DNA of 64,000 nt from Streptomyces fulvoviolaceus (GCF_000718165.1 NZ_JOEY01000026.1:82300-146299); one strand, 5' to 3'. Positions 43,154 through 52,650 are shown, numbered from the stretch's first letter. Notes: generated by a model not told the origin, from the sequence alone. Made by a program: numbers and translations.

Positions 43154-44875
43154 ATGAGTCGTACGAGAACCGCACTGCTCGCCGCCCTGGCGCTGGTCGC
43201 CGGGGCCTCCGGGACGGCCCTTGCCGTCGTCCCAGGGGATGTCGGCATCGCCGCCGTCCCCTGCACCGTGGACTACAAGGTGCAGAACCAGTGGGACACC
43301 GGCTTCACCGCCGCCGTCACCATCACCAACAACACCACGGCCAAGTCGAGTTGGTCGCTGAAGTGGTCGTACGCCGGAAACCAGCAGATCACCAGCGGCT
43401 GGAACGCCAAGATCACCCAGAGCGGGACCGCCGTCACCGCGGCGAACGAGTCCTACAACGGCACGCTCGCCACCGGCGGTTCCCTCAGCTTCGGCTTCAA
43501 CGGCAGCTACAGCGGCACCAATGCCGTCCCGGCCGCCTTCACCCTCGACGGTGTGACCTGCAACGTCGACGACGGAGCCACTCCCACGCCGACGGATCCG
43601 ACGGACCCCGGGGACCCGAGCGCCGAGCGCGTCGACAACCCCTACAACGGCGCCCAGGTGTACGTGAACCCGGAGTGGTCCGCGAAGGCCGCCGCGGAGA
43701 CGGGCGGCAGCCGTATCTCCAACCAGCCCACCGGGGTCTGGCTCGACCGGATCGCCGCCATCAACGGCGTGAACGGCGGCATGGGCCTGCGCGACCACCT
43801 CGACGCGGCCCTGGAGCAGAAGGGCTCCGGCGAAGAGGTCATCCAGCTGGTGATCTACAACCTGCCCGGCCGCGACTGTGCCGCCCTCGCTTCCAACGGC
43901 GAGCTCGGCCCGACGGAGATCGACCGGTACAAGACCGAGTACATCGACCCGATCGCCGCGATCCTCGCCGACCCGGCTTACGCCTCGCTGCGGATCGTCA
44001 CCACCATCGAGATCGACTCGCTGCCCAACCTCGTCACCAACACCGGCAGCCGGCCCACGGCCACCCCCGCATGCGACGTGATGAAGGCCAACGGCAACTA
44101 CCAGAAGGGCGTCGGCTACGCCCTGAACAAGCTCGGTGACGTGCCCAACGTCTACAACTACATCGACGCCGGTCACCACGGCTGGATCGGTTGGGACGAC
44201 AACTTCGCCCCCAGCGCCACCGTGATGAAGGAGGCGGCGACCTCCGAGGGCGCCACCGTCAACGACGTCCACGGCTTCATCACCAACACGGCCAACTACA
44301 GCGCCCTGAAGGAGAACAACTTCACCATCAACGACACCGTGGCCGGCAAGTCGGTCCGCGAGTCGAAGTGGGTCGACTGGAACCGGTACGTCGACGAGCT
44401 GTCCTTCGCCCAGGCCTTCCGCAACCAGCTGGTCACCACCGGCTTCAACTCCGGCATCGGCATGCTGATCGACACCTCCCGCAACGGCTGGGGCGGCACC
44501 GCACGGCCCACCGGACCCGGTGCGGTGACGGACGTCGACACGTATGTCAACGGAGGCCGCTACGACCGCCGTATCCACATCGGCAACTGGTGCAACCAGT
44601 CCGGGGCCGGTCTCGGCGAGCGTCCGCAGGCCAACCCGGCCGCCGGCATCGACGCCTACGTCTGGATGAAGCCTCCGGGCGAGTCCGACGGCTCCAGCAC
44701 GGAGATCGCCAACGATGAGGGCAAGGGGTTCGACCGGATGTGCGACCCGACGTATACGGGTAACCCGCGCAACGGCAACAACCTGTCCGGTGCGTTGCCG
44801 AACTCGCCGCTGTCGGGGCACTGGTTCTCGGCGCAGTTCCAGCAGCTGATGCAGAACGCCTATCCGGCGCTGTAG
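43154..44875 (+). CDS. Secreted GH6 cellobiohydrolase with N-terminal CBM2
   Basis: These 573 residues have a signal peptide (MSRTRTALLAALALVAGASGTALA), CBM2 (VPCTVDYKVQNQWDTGFTAAVTI to LDGVTCNVD), linker TPTPTDPTDPGDP and a GH6 domain (YVNPEWSAKAAAE, IYNLPGRDCAALASNGEL, TTIEIDSLPNLVTNTG, YIDAGHHGWIGWDDN). The aspartate-rich GH6 motifs are present, as are the long loops (KENNFTINDTVAGKS, NQSGAGLGERPQANP) typical of tunnel-type cellobiohydrolases. GH6 acts from the non-reducing end, complementary to GH48. GAAGGA lies about 11 bp before the ATG. It has no TTA codon, unlike GH5. Confidence 0.95.
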   Translation: MSRTRTALLAALALVAGASGTALAVVPGDVGIAAVPCTVDYKVQNQWDTGFTAAVTITNNTTAKSSWSLKWSYAGNQQITSGWNAKITQSGTAVTAANESYNGTLATGGSLSFGFNGSYSGTNAVPAAFTLDGVTCNVDDGATPTPTDPTDPGDPSAERVDNPYNGAQVYVNPEWSAKAAAETGGSRISNQPTGVWLDRIAAINGVNGGMGLRDHLDAALEQKGSGEEVIQLVIYNLPGRDCAALASNGELGPTEIDRYKTEYIDPIAAILADPAYASLRIVTTIEIDSLPNLVTNTGSRPTATPACDVMKANGNYQKGVGYALNKLGDVPNVYNYIDAGHHGWIGWDDNFAPSATVMKEAATSEGATVNDVHGFITNTANYSALKENNFTINDTVAGKSVRESKWVDWNRYVDELSFAQAFRNQLVTTGFNSGIGMLIDTSRNGWGGTARPTGPGAVTDVDTYVNGGRYDRRIHIGNWCNQSGAGLGERPQANPAAGIDAYVWMKPPGESDGSSTEIANDEGKGFDRMCDPTYTGNPRNGNNLSGALPNSPLSGHWFSAQFQQLMQNAYPAL

Positions 44876-44884
44876 TGAATTCGG

Positions 44885-44935
44885 CTGCGGGCCGGTGGGG
44901 GCTGGTCGCGCAGTTCCCCGCGCCCCTTTAGGGCG
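44885..44935 (+). repeat. Dispersed 3' intergenic repeat, copy 5
   Basis: CTGCGGGCCGGTGGGGGCTG and TCGCGCAGTTCCCCGCGCCC are present, with a CCCC-TTTA-GGGC end. It starts 9 bp after the GH6 stop in the convergent gap before the PhyH gene. Confidence 0.9.
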
Positions 44936-44955
44936 TTGCAGTCCGCCGGGGTTGG

Positions 44956-45726
44956 TCAGCTCTGTTGGACCAAGCCCCGGCGGATCGCGTACTCCACCGG
45001 TGAGTAGGTGCCGTCGGGGCGGTCCAGCTCGTGGGGAACGGCCGACATGAGGGGTGGCTGGGCCATGAAGCGGGGGTGGGTGCCGTGGTGGGGCTGGGCT
45101 GCGTGGACCAGGAAGGGGTGGCACAGGTAGACGTCTCCTGGGCTGCCCGTGGCGTGGGCGAGCGGGCGATGGGCGGAAGCCTCCGCGACCTTCGGGCCCA
45201 GCTCCAGGAAGGGCGCGCCGTGTTCGCCGTACGGCTCCAGGACCGGCGGTACGTCGAGATGCGAGCCGACCCGGATGCGGGTCGGGGCGTCGGCCTCGGT
45301 GACCTCGGTGAACAGGAACAGCATCAGCAGCGCTCGGTCCTTGGAGCGCAGGTTCGTGTGATAGGTGGAGCCTCCTTCGGGGAGGTAGCTGGCTTCGATG
45401 TGCCAGCCCGCGTCGTCCGGCTCCTCCTCGTGCGGGAAACGCAGCGGGAAGCTGCCCAGCGAGTAGCGCGACTGCCAGCGGTCCTCGCCGACCAGCAGGT
45501 CGAACGCCTCATGCAGCGCACAGGAGTTGACGGCCGCCGCGAACGGGCCCTGCGCCATGTCGGACACCCAGAACACCGGGTCCTTCCAGGTGGCAGGGTC
45601 CTCGGGGTCGTACCCCGTCTCCCGCCACAGCAGCCGGGCGCAGTGCTCGGCGACGCGCGGCGGGAAGGCACCCTCCAGCTTCACGAACCCGTCGCTGAGG
45701 AACCGCTCCACAAGCTCGTCGTCCAT
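44956..45726 (-). CDS. Phytanoyl-CoA dioxygenase (PhyH) family protein
   Basis: These 256 residues follow the PhyH-type Fe(II)/2-oxoglutarate oxygenase plan: FLSDGFVKLEGAFPP start, WHIEASYLPEG around the first ligand pair, RIRVGSHLDVPPVLEPYGEHG, and LCHPFLVHAAQPHHGTHPRFMAQ with the distal His. The first ligands read His-x-Glu instead of the usual His-x-Asp. Substrate is unknown. Start is set at the ATG at 45726 (MDDELVERF); the longer frame upstream is unsupported. It is divergent from the His-rich methyltransferase. Confidence 0.8.
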   Translation of the reverse strand: MDDELVERFLSDGFVKLEGAFPPRVAEHCARLLWRETGYDPEDPATWKDPVFWVSDMAQGPFAAAVNSCALHEAFDLLVGEDRWQSRYSLGSFPLRFPHEEEPDDAGWHIEASYLPEGGSTYHTNLRSKDRALLMLFLFTEVTEADAPTRIRVGSHLDVPPVLEPYGEHGAPFLELGPKVAEASAHRPLAHATGSPGDVYLCHPFLVHAAQPHHGTHPRFMAQPPLMSAVPHELDRPDGTYSPVEYAIRRGLVQQS

Positions 45727-45848
45727 GGGGCCATCGTCGGCGACCTCGCAGCCGCGGTGCACCTCATTTTTGCCGTCGTGGCAACAGTGGTGGCCCCCTC
45801 GCGGTGAGTCGGCGCACGCTGGCCGCACACCGACGAGAGGCTGACCCC

Positions 45849-46736
45849 ATGGCGCACACCCACGACCACAACCACGGCCACCACCACGACCACACCGACA
45901 TCGACTGGGCCGAGATGGCCTCGCTGCTGGAAACCCAGGCGGAGCTGTTCACACCCCTGTACGAGCGGGCCCTGGCCTGGCTCGGGCACAAGCAGACCGA
46001 GCCGGGGCTGATCGTCGATGCGGGCAGCGGGCCCGGTGTCGTCTCCTGTCTGCTCGCGGAGGCCTTCCCGGGCGCCAGGGTCGTAGCCGTCGACGGCACG
46101 GAGCCGCTGCTGGAACGAGCCGGCGCCCGGGCCGCCCGGCTCGGCGTCGCCGACCGCTTCGGCACCCTCGTCGGTGAACTGCCCGGCGCCCTGGCCGACT
46201 TGGACTACCCCGCCGACCTGCTGTGGGCCAGCCGCAGCCTGCACCACCTCGGCGACCAGCGCGCCGCCCTCGCCGCCTTCGCGGCACGACTGGCGCCCGG
46301 CGGCACGCTGGCTCTCATGGAGGGTGGTCTGCCGGCCCGGTTCCTGCCCCGGGACATCGGCATCGGCCGGCCCGGCCTGCAGTCACGCCTCGACGCGCTG
46401 GAGGAGGAGTGGTTCGCCGAGATGCGCGCGGAGCTGCCCGGCCACGTCGCCGAGACCGAGGACTGGCCCGCACTGATGGCCACCGCGGGTCTTCGGCACA
46501 CCGGCACCCGTAGCTTCATGCTTGACCTCCCCGCGCCGACCACGGACCGGGCCCGCGTCTACGTAGCCGCCGTGCTCTCCCGTCTTCGTGACGGCTTCGG
46601 CGACCACCTCGATGCGACCGACCGTGCGACCCTCGACCGGCTCCTGGATCCCGAGGACGCGGCGAGCGTGCATCGGCGGGCGGACGTGTTCGTGCTGGCG
46701 GTGCACACGGTGCATACCGCTGTGCGGACCGGGTGA
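45849..46736 (+). CDS. SAM-dependent methyltransferase with His-rich N-terminus
   Basis: This 295-residue enzyme has SAM motif I LIVDAGSGPGVVSCLLAEAFPGARVVAVDG, DLLWASRSLHHLGDQRAAL and LAPGGTLALMEGG, consistent with a class I methyltransferase. The N-terminus MAHTHDHNHGHHHDHTDID has eight histidines within residues 3-15, a natural metal-binding tag. The start codon at 45849 is the only sensible one. The histidines suggest Zn or Ni sensing, storage or metal-controlled activity, but no metal-transport gene is nearby. It may be divergent-regulated with PhyH. Confidence 0.8.
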   Translation: MAHTHDHNHGHHHDHTDIDWAEMASLLETQAELFTPLYERALAWLGHKQTEPGLIVDAGSGPGVVSCLLAEAFPGARVVAVDGTEPLLERAGARAARLGVADRFGTLVGELPGALADLDYPADLLWASRSLHHLGDQRAALAAFAARLAPGGTLALMEGGLPARFLPRDIGIGRPGLQSRLDALEEEWFAEMRAELPGHVAETEDWPALMATAGLRHTGTRSFMLDLPAPTTDRARVYVAAVLSRLRDGFGDHLDATDRATLDRLLDPEDAASVHRRADVFVLAVHTVHTAVRTG

Positions 46737-46775
46737 GTGGCGCCAGCGGATGTGCCGGGTCAGGTTGTCGGGCGG

Positions 46776-46825
46776 CTGCGGGTTTCTTGTGGCTGGTCGC
46801 GCAGTTCCCCGCGCCCCTCAGGGGG
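46776..46825 (+). repeat. Dispersed 3' intergenic repeat, copy 6
   Basis: CTGCGGGTTTCTTGTGGCTG, TCGCGCAGTTCCCCGCGCCC and a CCCCTCAGGGG end hairpin. It lies 39 bp after the methyltransferase stop in the convergent gap before GT39. Confidence 0.9.
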
Positions 46826-46841
46826 TGCCGGCCAGCCCCGA

Positions 46842-48266
46842 TCAGGAGGTCCCGCACGTTCCCGGGTGGACGTACTCGGTGATCCGCGCACCCTGCAAGT
46901 ACCGGGTCCCGCACTCCTCGAAGTGGTCGGCGAGCACCTGGCGCTTGGCCTCCTCCTGCGGTGTGCGGTCCAGTGGTTGGCCTGCGGGGTCGCCCACGGC
47001 GAGGATGCGCGTCGCCGCCAGCATGCGGGCGCGGATGACCGGTGCGGCCACCTCCGTGCCGTACAGCGTGGCCGAGTCGGCCGGACCCCGGTTCAGCGCG
47101 AGGTCGCGCAACCCGCGCACGGAGTCCGGTTCGGGCAGCGACCACACGCGGCGCCGTGACGGCAGGTAGACGATCCCGTCGGCACTCGATGTGGACACGG
47201 CTCGGGCGATCGCGGCGACATCGTCGGTACGGCTCTGCGGCGTGCGCAGGTGCAGGGTCACCGGCAGCAGCGCGAGCACGGTCGCCCCGGCCGCGAGGAG
47301 CGTGATGGCCCGGATCCGCCCGGCCGCGCGGACCAGCCGGTCGAGGGCGGCGCCGACCAGCAGGGCGGTGCCCGCATGGCCGTAGAGGACGTAGCGGTCG
47401 ACGTACAGCGCCTTGAGCGGGGTGAGGAGGATGAGCAGGAGCCCGGGCAGGATCAGGAGGGGCAGAGCCAGCGGGATGAGTCCCGCGCTGCGGCCGCCCC
47501 TCAGCGGCGCCGCGCAGACCACCCCCAGCAGGGTCACCCCGGCGAAGCCCACCAGTGCACCGGCCCCGATGCCGCCGATCCACGCCACCTGGTCCGACTG
47601 GCGGCTGCTCAGCACGGCGAGCGGGGCGAGGCCGGCGCAGACCGCGAGTGCCACTCGTATGCCGCTACGGCGGACCGAGCGCGGCAGGGCCACGAGGTGC
47701 GCGGCGAGGGCCAGGACGGCGAACTCGTGGAGCAGGCACGCCATCAGCATGACCGTGCCGTAGCCGGCCCAGGCCCGCCCGGTGCGCTGCTCCACCGCCC
47801 GGAGCAGCAGGTAGGACGCCCAGACGACCAGGGCGCAGACGACTGCGTACGACCGTCCCTCCTGCGCATAGCGCTGCACCGGCGGCAGCAGTGCGAAGAC
47901 GACCCCGGCGAGCAGTCCCGCGCGCGGCCCGGCGAGGCGGCGTCCCAGCAGGGCCAGCGTCCCGGTCGCCACCACGGTCGCCAGCACCGAGGGCAGTCGG
48001 AGCACGAGCAGCGGGTCAGCCCAGCCGCACACGCGGAACAGGCCGTGCAGGAGCAGGTAGTACAACCCGTGCACGGCGTCGGCGTGCCCCAGCGTCGCCC
48101 ACAGGTCCGGCAGCGAGCGCCGCGCCATGTCGTACGTCACCGCCTCGTCCCGCCACATGCTGCCGCCGCGCCGGACGCCCCACAGACCGAGGGCGAGGGA
48201 CAGTGCTGCGGGGGCGAGCACGTGCCGGAGGGCCCGGGAAGCGGGTGCGGACGCGGCGGGTGGCAA
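46842..48266 (-). CDS. GT39-like membrane glycosyltransferase
   Basis: These 474 residues have about ten membrane helices and the acidic loop WRDEAVTYDMARRSLPDLW after the first helix, typical of GT-C/GT39 glycosyltransferases that use lipid-linked sugars. Further conserved loops are LLPPVQRYAQEGRSYA and LKALYVDRYVLYGH. The C-terminal soluble part contains LPSRRRVWSLPEPDSVRGL and is probably extracellular. The start is TTG at 48266 by longest frame, without a clear ribosome site; an internal start is possible. The acceptor is unknown. Confidence 0.75.
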   Translation of the reverse strand: MPPAASAPASRALRHVLAPAALSLALGLWGVRRGGSMWRDEAVTYDMARRSLPDLWATLGHADAVHGLYYLLLHGLFRVCGWADPLLVLRLPSVLATVVATGTLALLGRRLAGPRAGLLAGVVFALLPPVQRYAQEGRSYAVVCALVVWASYLLLRAVEQRTGRAWAGYGTVMLMACLLHEFAVLALAAHLVALPRSVRRSGIRVALAVCAGLAPLAVLSSRQSDQVAWIGGIGAGALVGFAGVTLLGVVCAAPLRGGRSAGLIPLALPLLILPGLLLILLTPLKALYVDRYVLYGHAGTALLVGAALDRLVRAAGRIRAITLLAAGATVLALLPVTLHLRTPQSRTDDVAAIARAVSTSSADGIVYLPSRRRVWSLPEPDSVRGLRDLALNRGPADSATLYGTEVAAPVIRARMLAATRILAVGDPAGQPLDRTPQEEAKRQVLADHFEECGTRYLQGARITEYVHPGTCGTS

Positions 48267-48488
48267 CCGGACGGGCCGTAGGAGGGGTCCAGGTGAGTGT
48301 GTGGTGGCGATGGCTGACTCCGGTGCGTGGCGGGAGGCGCGGGGCCCTGTGGGCCGGCCGCGTGACGGCGTGCACCGACGAGTTCAGACGTCAACGGATT
48401 GTTGGGCAGCCCTGGTTCGGCGTACCAATCAATTCGCGGGAGCCTGTTGCCGGCGTGTGGGACGGCCGTGACCGAGGGGGAGAAGGGC
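48267..48488. other. Divergent gap between GT39 and the STAND gene
   Basis: No ORF or clear dyad is recognised. The stretch near 48385-48430 (GATTGTTGGGCAG, CAATCAATTCG) is locally AT-rich and may hold the STAND promoter. Confidence 0.3.
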
Positions 48489-51400
48489 ATGGGGCGCAGG
48501 GAGAAACCGCTGGATCCGGGGGCGGGAGCCGTGCAGCGGTTCGCGTACGGACTGCGCAAGCTGCGCGACGAGGCGGGCACCCCGACCTACCGTGCGATGG
48601 CGTTCGCCGCCGGCTACTCGGCGCCCACGCTCTCCGCCGCGGCGGGCGGCGAACGGCTCCCTAGCCTGCCGGTGCTCCTGGCCTACGTCAGTGCGTGCGG
48701 TGGCGACACGGGGGAGTGGGAGCAACGGTGGCGGGAGGCGGTCGGCGAGGCCCGGGTGTTCGAGGACTCCGACGACGATCCCGGTCCCTATCCGGGGCTC
48801 GCCCGGTTCGAGACCGGCGACGGGGAGCACTTCCACGGCCGGGACGAACTGATCGACGAACTGGTCCGCCTCACCGCCCGCACGAGGTTCGCGGCGGTCG
48901 TCGGCGCGTCGGGCAGCGGCAAGTCGTCGTTGCTGCGGGCGGGGTTGATCCCCGCGCTGCGAGGAACGGCGGGGCCCTCCCACCTCGCCGCCATCCGCCT
49001 CCTCACCCCCGGCCCGCACCCCCTCCGCACCCACGAGGCCCTGTTCACCCCGCACGACGCCCCGGGCGACACCCTCCTCGTCGTCGACCAGTTCGAGGAG
49101 GTCTTCACGCTCTGCGCCGACCCCGCCGAACGCGCCCGGTTCCTCGGGCAGTTGCTGGAGGCGGCGGACCCGGCGTCCCGGCTGCGCGTGGTGATCGCCG
49201 TACGCGCCGACTTCTACGGCCGCTGCGCCGAGCACGGCCGACTCGCCGAAGCGCTGCGGGACTCCACGCTGCTCATCGGACCGATGCCGCCCGCCGCGCT
49301 GCGGGAGGCGGTGGTGCGGCCGGCCGCCGCCCAACGACTCGTGGTCGAACGCGCCTTGACCGCCCGCATCGTCACGGACGTGGCCGGCGAGCCGGGCGGT
49401 CTGCCGCTGATGGCCCACGCCCTGCGCGAGGTCTGGCGGCGGCGCACCGGCAAGACGCTCACGCTCGCCGCGTACGAGGCCGTCGGCGGCGTCCGGGGCG
49501 CCGTCGCACACACCGCGGAAGCCGTCCACTCCCGGTGCACGTCCGCCGAAGCCACCGCCCTGCGGGCCCTGTTGCTGCGTCTGGTGAGCCCCGGCGAGGG
49601 CACCGAGGACACCCGGCGCCCCGTGGACCGGGCGGAACTCGACGCCGACGAGACGACGGCCGCCCTTCTGGAGCGCCTTGTCGACAGCCGCCTGCTGACC
49701 GTCGACGGCGACACCGTCGACCTCGCCCACGAGGCACTGATCGGCGCCTGGCCACGACTGCGCTCCTGGCTCGACGAAGATCGCGAGCGACTGCGCCTGC
49801 ATCGTCGCCTGACCGAAGGGGCTGTCACCTGGGCCGAGTTGGGGCGGGACACGGGAGCGCTCTACCGGGGCACCCGGCTGACGGAGGCGCGCGAGGCCTT
49901 CGGCGAAGAGGGCACCGAGTTGAACCGGCTCGAACGCGATTTCCTGGCCGCCAGTGTCGAGGCGTACGAACGCGGCCGCCGCGCCGCGGCCCGCGCCGCC
50001 CGTCGGCTGCGCGCGCTCACCGGCGGGCTCGCCGTCCTGCTGTGCCTGGCCGTGGTCGCGGGCGCGGCAGCCTGGCGGCAGAGCGGGGTCAGCGCACGGC
50101 AGCGCGACGAGGCCGAGGCCCGCAGCGCCGCCGCCCTGGCCGACTCGCTCCACACCGCCGAGCCGCGCACCGCGATGCGCCTGGCCCTCGCCGCCTGGCG
50201 CACCGCCGACCTGCCCGAGACGCGCGAAGCGCTGCGCACGGCCGCGGCACAGAGCGAACAGGACCTGTTCACCCAGCCCGAGGAGGGCGGCCGCGCCCTG
50301 AACGCGCCGTCCTGGCTCAGCGGGGACGGCAGGATCCTGACGACCGTCGTCCATGACAAGGCCGTGCAGTGGGATGTGCCCGGACACCGCCGCGTCCGCA
50401 CGGTGGAGCGCCGCGGCCTGTCCGAGCACGTGGTCGACGTCAGCGACGACGGCCGGCTGGTCGCCCAGCGCGACGCGGACGGCGAGGGCGTGGTGGTGCG
50501 TTCGCTGGTGGACGGCAGTACGCATCGGTTCCCGGTCGGTTCGTGGACCGACGCCGATGTCCAGTTCGGGCCGAGCGGGCACACGCTCCTCGTACGGCGT
50601 CCGGTGCCGGACTCCGGCGGGCGCGCCACGCTCACGGTGTGGGACCTGCGCCGGCAGCGGATGCTGTTCCGGTACGAGCGGGGCAGCGACGACGGCGCGA
50701 TACCCGTGCTGAGCCGCGACGAGCGCCACCTCGCCTGGTGCGAGGACGACGGCACCCGCCTGCGGGTCGTCGACGGTGTCGAGGGCCGCCTCGTCACCGG
50801 AGACGTGCCCGCCGCGACCGAACGATCCCTCTGCGCGTCGGGGGACCTCACCTTCACCTCCGATCAGCGGGCCGTGGCGGCCGGGACCTCCGAGGGGATC
50901 GTCACCTGGGACTTCCGGGCAGGCCGCGAACGCACCCGGCTGCCGCTCGCGGGCGGCGCGCACCACGTCGAGTTCTCCGGTGCCTACGCCATGGCCTGGG
51001 GCGGGGACTCCTTCAGCCTGTGGCGCACGGACCTTCCCGACCCCGGGGACAGTGGCACGTTCGAACCGCTCCTCACCTATCCCGTGGCGGAATCCACCAT
51101 CAGCAGCATTCGACTGGACCCCGGCGAGAACGTGCTGCGCTATCTCGAGGGCGGACGGACCAGCGTCGTTCACACCCTCTCGCTGCACGGGCTGATGGAC
51201 GGCGCCTGGCGGGAGAAGGCAGCGTCCGGGCAGACACGGCGCCCCACCGTCCACGGCACCGAGCTGGTGGCGGTCGATGCCGCCGGCCGCACCGCGCTGA
51301 CCATGGAGGGAACTCTCGTCGACCGGTCAACGGGCAAGCCACGCAAGGGAGCCGAGGGAGTCGCCGGCGAGGACCTCCTCACCGGGGCGGTCTTCAGCCC

Positions 51401-51833
51401 GGACGGCGGATTCCTCGCCGCCGCCGACTACCAGGGCCGCCTCACCCTCTGGGACGCGCGCACCTGGCGCCGGATCACCGTCCTGAGAACCGCCGGCTCC
51501 ACGGTGCACAGGGAGGCCCTGGCGTTCTCCGCCGACGGCTCGCTGCTCGCGGCCAGTGCGGCCGACGGAACCGTCCAGGTGTGGGAGACGGCCTCACCCA
51601 CCCTGCGGGCGGCCACGCTCCGGGCCGGAGACGTTCCGGCGCTCGCCCTCCGATTCACGGCGGACGGCGGCCAGTTGCACATCGCCACCCCTCATCTCGC
51701 CGAGCGCACCCTCCCGTTGGACCCGCACCGAGCGGCCACCGAGATCTGCGCCCGGGCGGAGGGCGGCCTCACCGAGCCGGAGTGGCACCGCTACTTCCCG
51801 TCCGCCGAGTACCGCCGCACCTGCGGCGCTTGA
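48489..51833 (+). CDS. HTH-STAND ATPase with TM helix and WD40 repeats
   Basis: The 1114-residue protein has an N-terminal helix-turn-helix-like region (about 15-85), an nSTAND1-type NTPase (PYPGLARFETGDGEHFHGRDELIDELVRL; Walker A GASGSGKS 139-146; Walker B LLVVDQFEEVF near 197-206), an arm domain, a single hydrophobic helix ALTGGLAVLLCLAVVAGAAAW near 511-531, and a C-terminal WD40 propeller with degenerate repeats (AVQWDVPGHRRVRTV, LTVWDLRRQRMLFRY, LTLWDARTWRRITVL, VQVWETASPTLRAATL). Such STAND proteins act as signal-sensing switches. The GTG at 48468 is possible but GAGAAGGG points to the ATG at 48489. No effector gene is adjacent; whether it is regulatory or defensive is unknown. Confidence 0.85.
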   Translation: MGRREKPLDPGAGAVQRFAYGLRKLRDEAGTPTYRAMAFAAGYSAPTLSAAAGGERLPSLPVLLAYVSACGGDTGEWEQRWREAVGEARVFEDSDDDPGPYPGLARFETGDGEHFHGRDELIDELVRLTARTRFAAVVGASGSGKSSLLRAGLIPALRGTAGPSHLAAIRLLTPGPHPLRTHEALFTPHDAPGDTLLVVDQFEEVFTLCADPAERARFLGQLLEAADPASRLRVVIAVRADFYGRCAEHGRLAEALRDSTLLIGPMPPAALREAVVRPAAAQRLVVERALTARIVTDVAGEPGGLPLMAHALREVWRRRTGKTLTLAAYEAVGGVRGAVAHTAEAVHSRCTSAEATALRALLLRLVSPGEGTEDTRRPVDRAELDADETTAALLERLVDSRLLTVDGDTVDLAHEALIGAWPRLRSWLDEDRERLRLHRRLTEGAVTWAELGRDTGALYRGTRLTEAREAFGEEGTELNRLERDFLAASVEAYERGRRAAARAARRLRALTGGLAVLLCLAVVAGAAAWRQSGVSARQRDEAEARSAAALADSLHTAEPRTAMRLALAAWRTADLPETREALRTAAAQSEQDLFTQPEEGGRALNAPSWLSGDGRILTTVVHDKAVQWDVPGHRRVRTVERRGLSEHVVDVSDDGRLVAQRDADGEGVVVRSLVDGSTHRFPVGSWTDADVQFGPSGHTLLVRRPVPDSGGRATLTVWDLRRQRMLFRYERGSDDGAIPVLSRDERHLAWCEDDGTRLRVVDGVEGRLVTGDVPAATERSLCASGDLTFTSDQRAVAAGTSEGIVTWDFRAGRERTRLPLAGGAHHVEFSGAYAMAWGGDSFSLWRTDLPDPGDSGTFEPLLTYPVAESTISSIRLDPGENVLRYLEGGRTSVVHTLSLHGLMDGAWREKAASGQTRRPTVHGTELVAVDAAGRTALTMEGTLVDRSTGKPRKGAEGVAGEDLLTGAVFSPDGGFLAAADYQGRLTLWDARTWRRITVLRTAGSTVHREALAFSADGSLLAASAADGTVQVWETASPTLRAATLRAGDVPALALRFTADGGQLHIATPHLAERTLPLDPHRAATEICARAEGGLTEPEWHRYFPSAEYRRTCGA

Positions 51834-51908
51834 CTTCGAGAACGCTCCAACTGATCTACTCCCGACTGTCGAAGCCTGGGAACGCAGGCGAGAACACTGG
51901 GGGTACCC

Positions 51909-52610
51909 ATGACCGACACACCGGTCGCACTCATCACCGGCGGCGGCAGCGGCATCGGCGCCGCCGTCGCCCGGCAACTGCTCGGCGCCGGGCACCGGGT
52001 GGCCGTCACCGGCCGCGGCGAACCCCGTCTGCGTGCCTTCGCCGAGGAACTCGGAAACCCCGCCGGTCTGTTGACCCTCGTGGGCAACGCGGCCGAGTAC
52101 GACGAGGTACGGTCGGCGGTCGACCGTACGCTCAAGGAGTTCGGCCGGCTGGACACGGTCGTGGCCAACGCCGGTTTCGCCACCCACGACTCGGTCGCCG
52201 GGGGCGACCCCGCCGGCTGGACCGAGATGGTGCTGACCAACGTCCTCGGCCCCGCTCTCCTGATCCGCGCCTCCATCGACGCGCTCAAGGAGAGCCGTGG
52301 GCGGATCGTGCTGATCGGCAGCGTCGCCGGGTTCGTGAACACCCCGGGCAACATCTACGGGGCGACGAAGTGGGCGGTGACCGGACTGGCCGAGAACGTG
52401 CGCCGCGAGGTCACCGAGTTCGGTATCGGGGTCACCCTGGTCGCGCCCGGCCGGGTGGAGACGCCGTTCTGGGACAGCCGCGGCAGCTTGCCGCCCGGCG
52501 ACCTCCTCACCGCCGACCAGATCGCCGACACGATCGTGTGGGCCGTACGGCAGCCGGAGGGCGTCGACGTGAACACGGTCGTCGTACGGCCGATCGGGCA
52601 GCCCAACTGA
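51909..52610 (+). CDS. Short-chain dehydrogenase/reductase
   Basis: This 233-residue SDR has the glycine-rich ITGGGSGIGAAVARQLL cofactor site, NAGFATHDSV (NAG motif), LIGSVAGFVNTPG with the catalytic Ser and YGATKWAVTGLAENV with Tyr-x3-Lys. NADP(H) is suggested by the basic VTGRGEPRL after strand 2. Substrate unknown. The ATG at 51909 follows the STAND stop by 75 bp. A strong bidirectional hairpin follows. Confidence 0.88.
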   Translation: MTDTPVALITGGGSGIGAAVARQLLGAGHRVAVTGRGEPRLRAFAEELGNPAGLLTLVGNAAEYDEVRSAVDRTLKEFGRLDTVVANAGFATHDSVAGGDPAGWTEMVLTNVLGPALLIRASIDALKESRGRIVLIGSVAGFVNTPGNIYGATKWAVTGLAENVRREVTEFGIGVTLVAPGRVETPFWDSRGSLPPGDLLTADQIADTIVWAVRQPEGVDVNTVVVRPIGQPN

Positions 52611-52613
52611 CGC

Positions 52614-52650
52614 GAACGGCCCCGCTCCCCACAGGGGAGCGGGGCCGTTC
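52614..52650. terminator. Perfect 17-bp stem, bidirectional terminator
   Basis: GAACGGCCCCGCTCCCC (52614-52630) pairs perfectly with GGGGAGCGGGGCCGTTC (52634-52650) across an ACA loop, between the convergent ends of the SDR and AKR genes. Confidence 0.92.
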
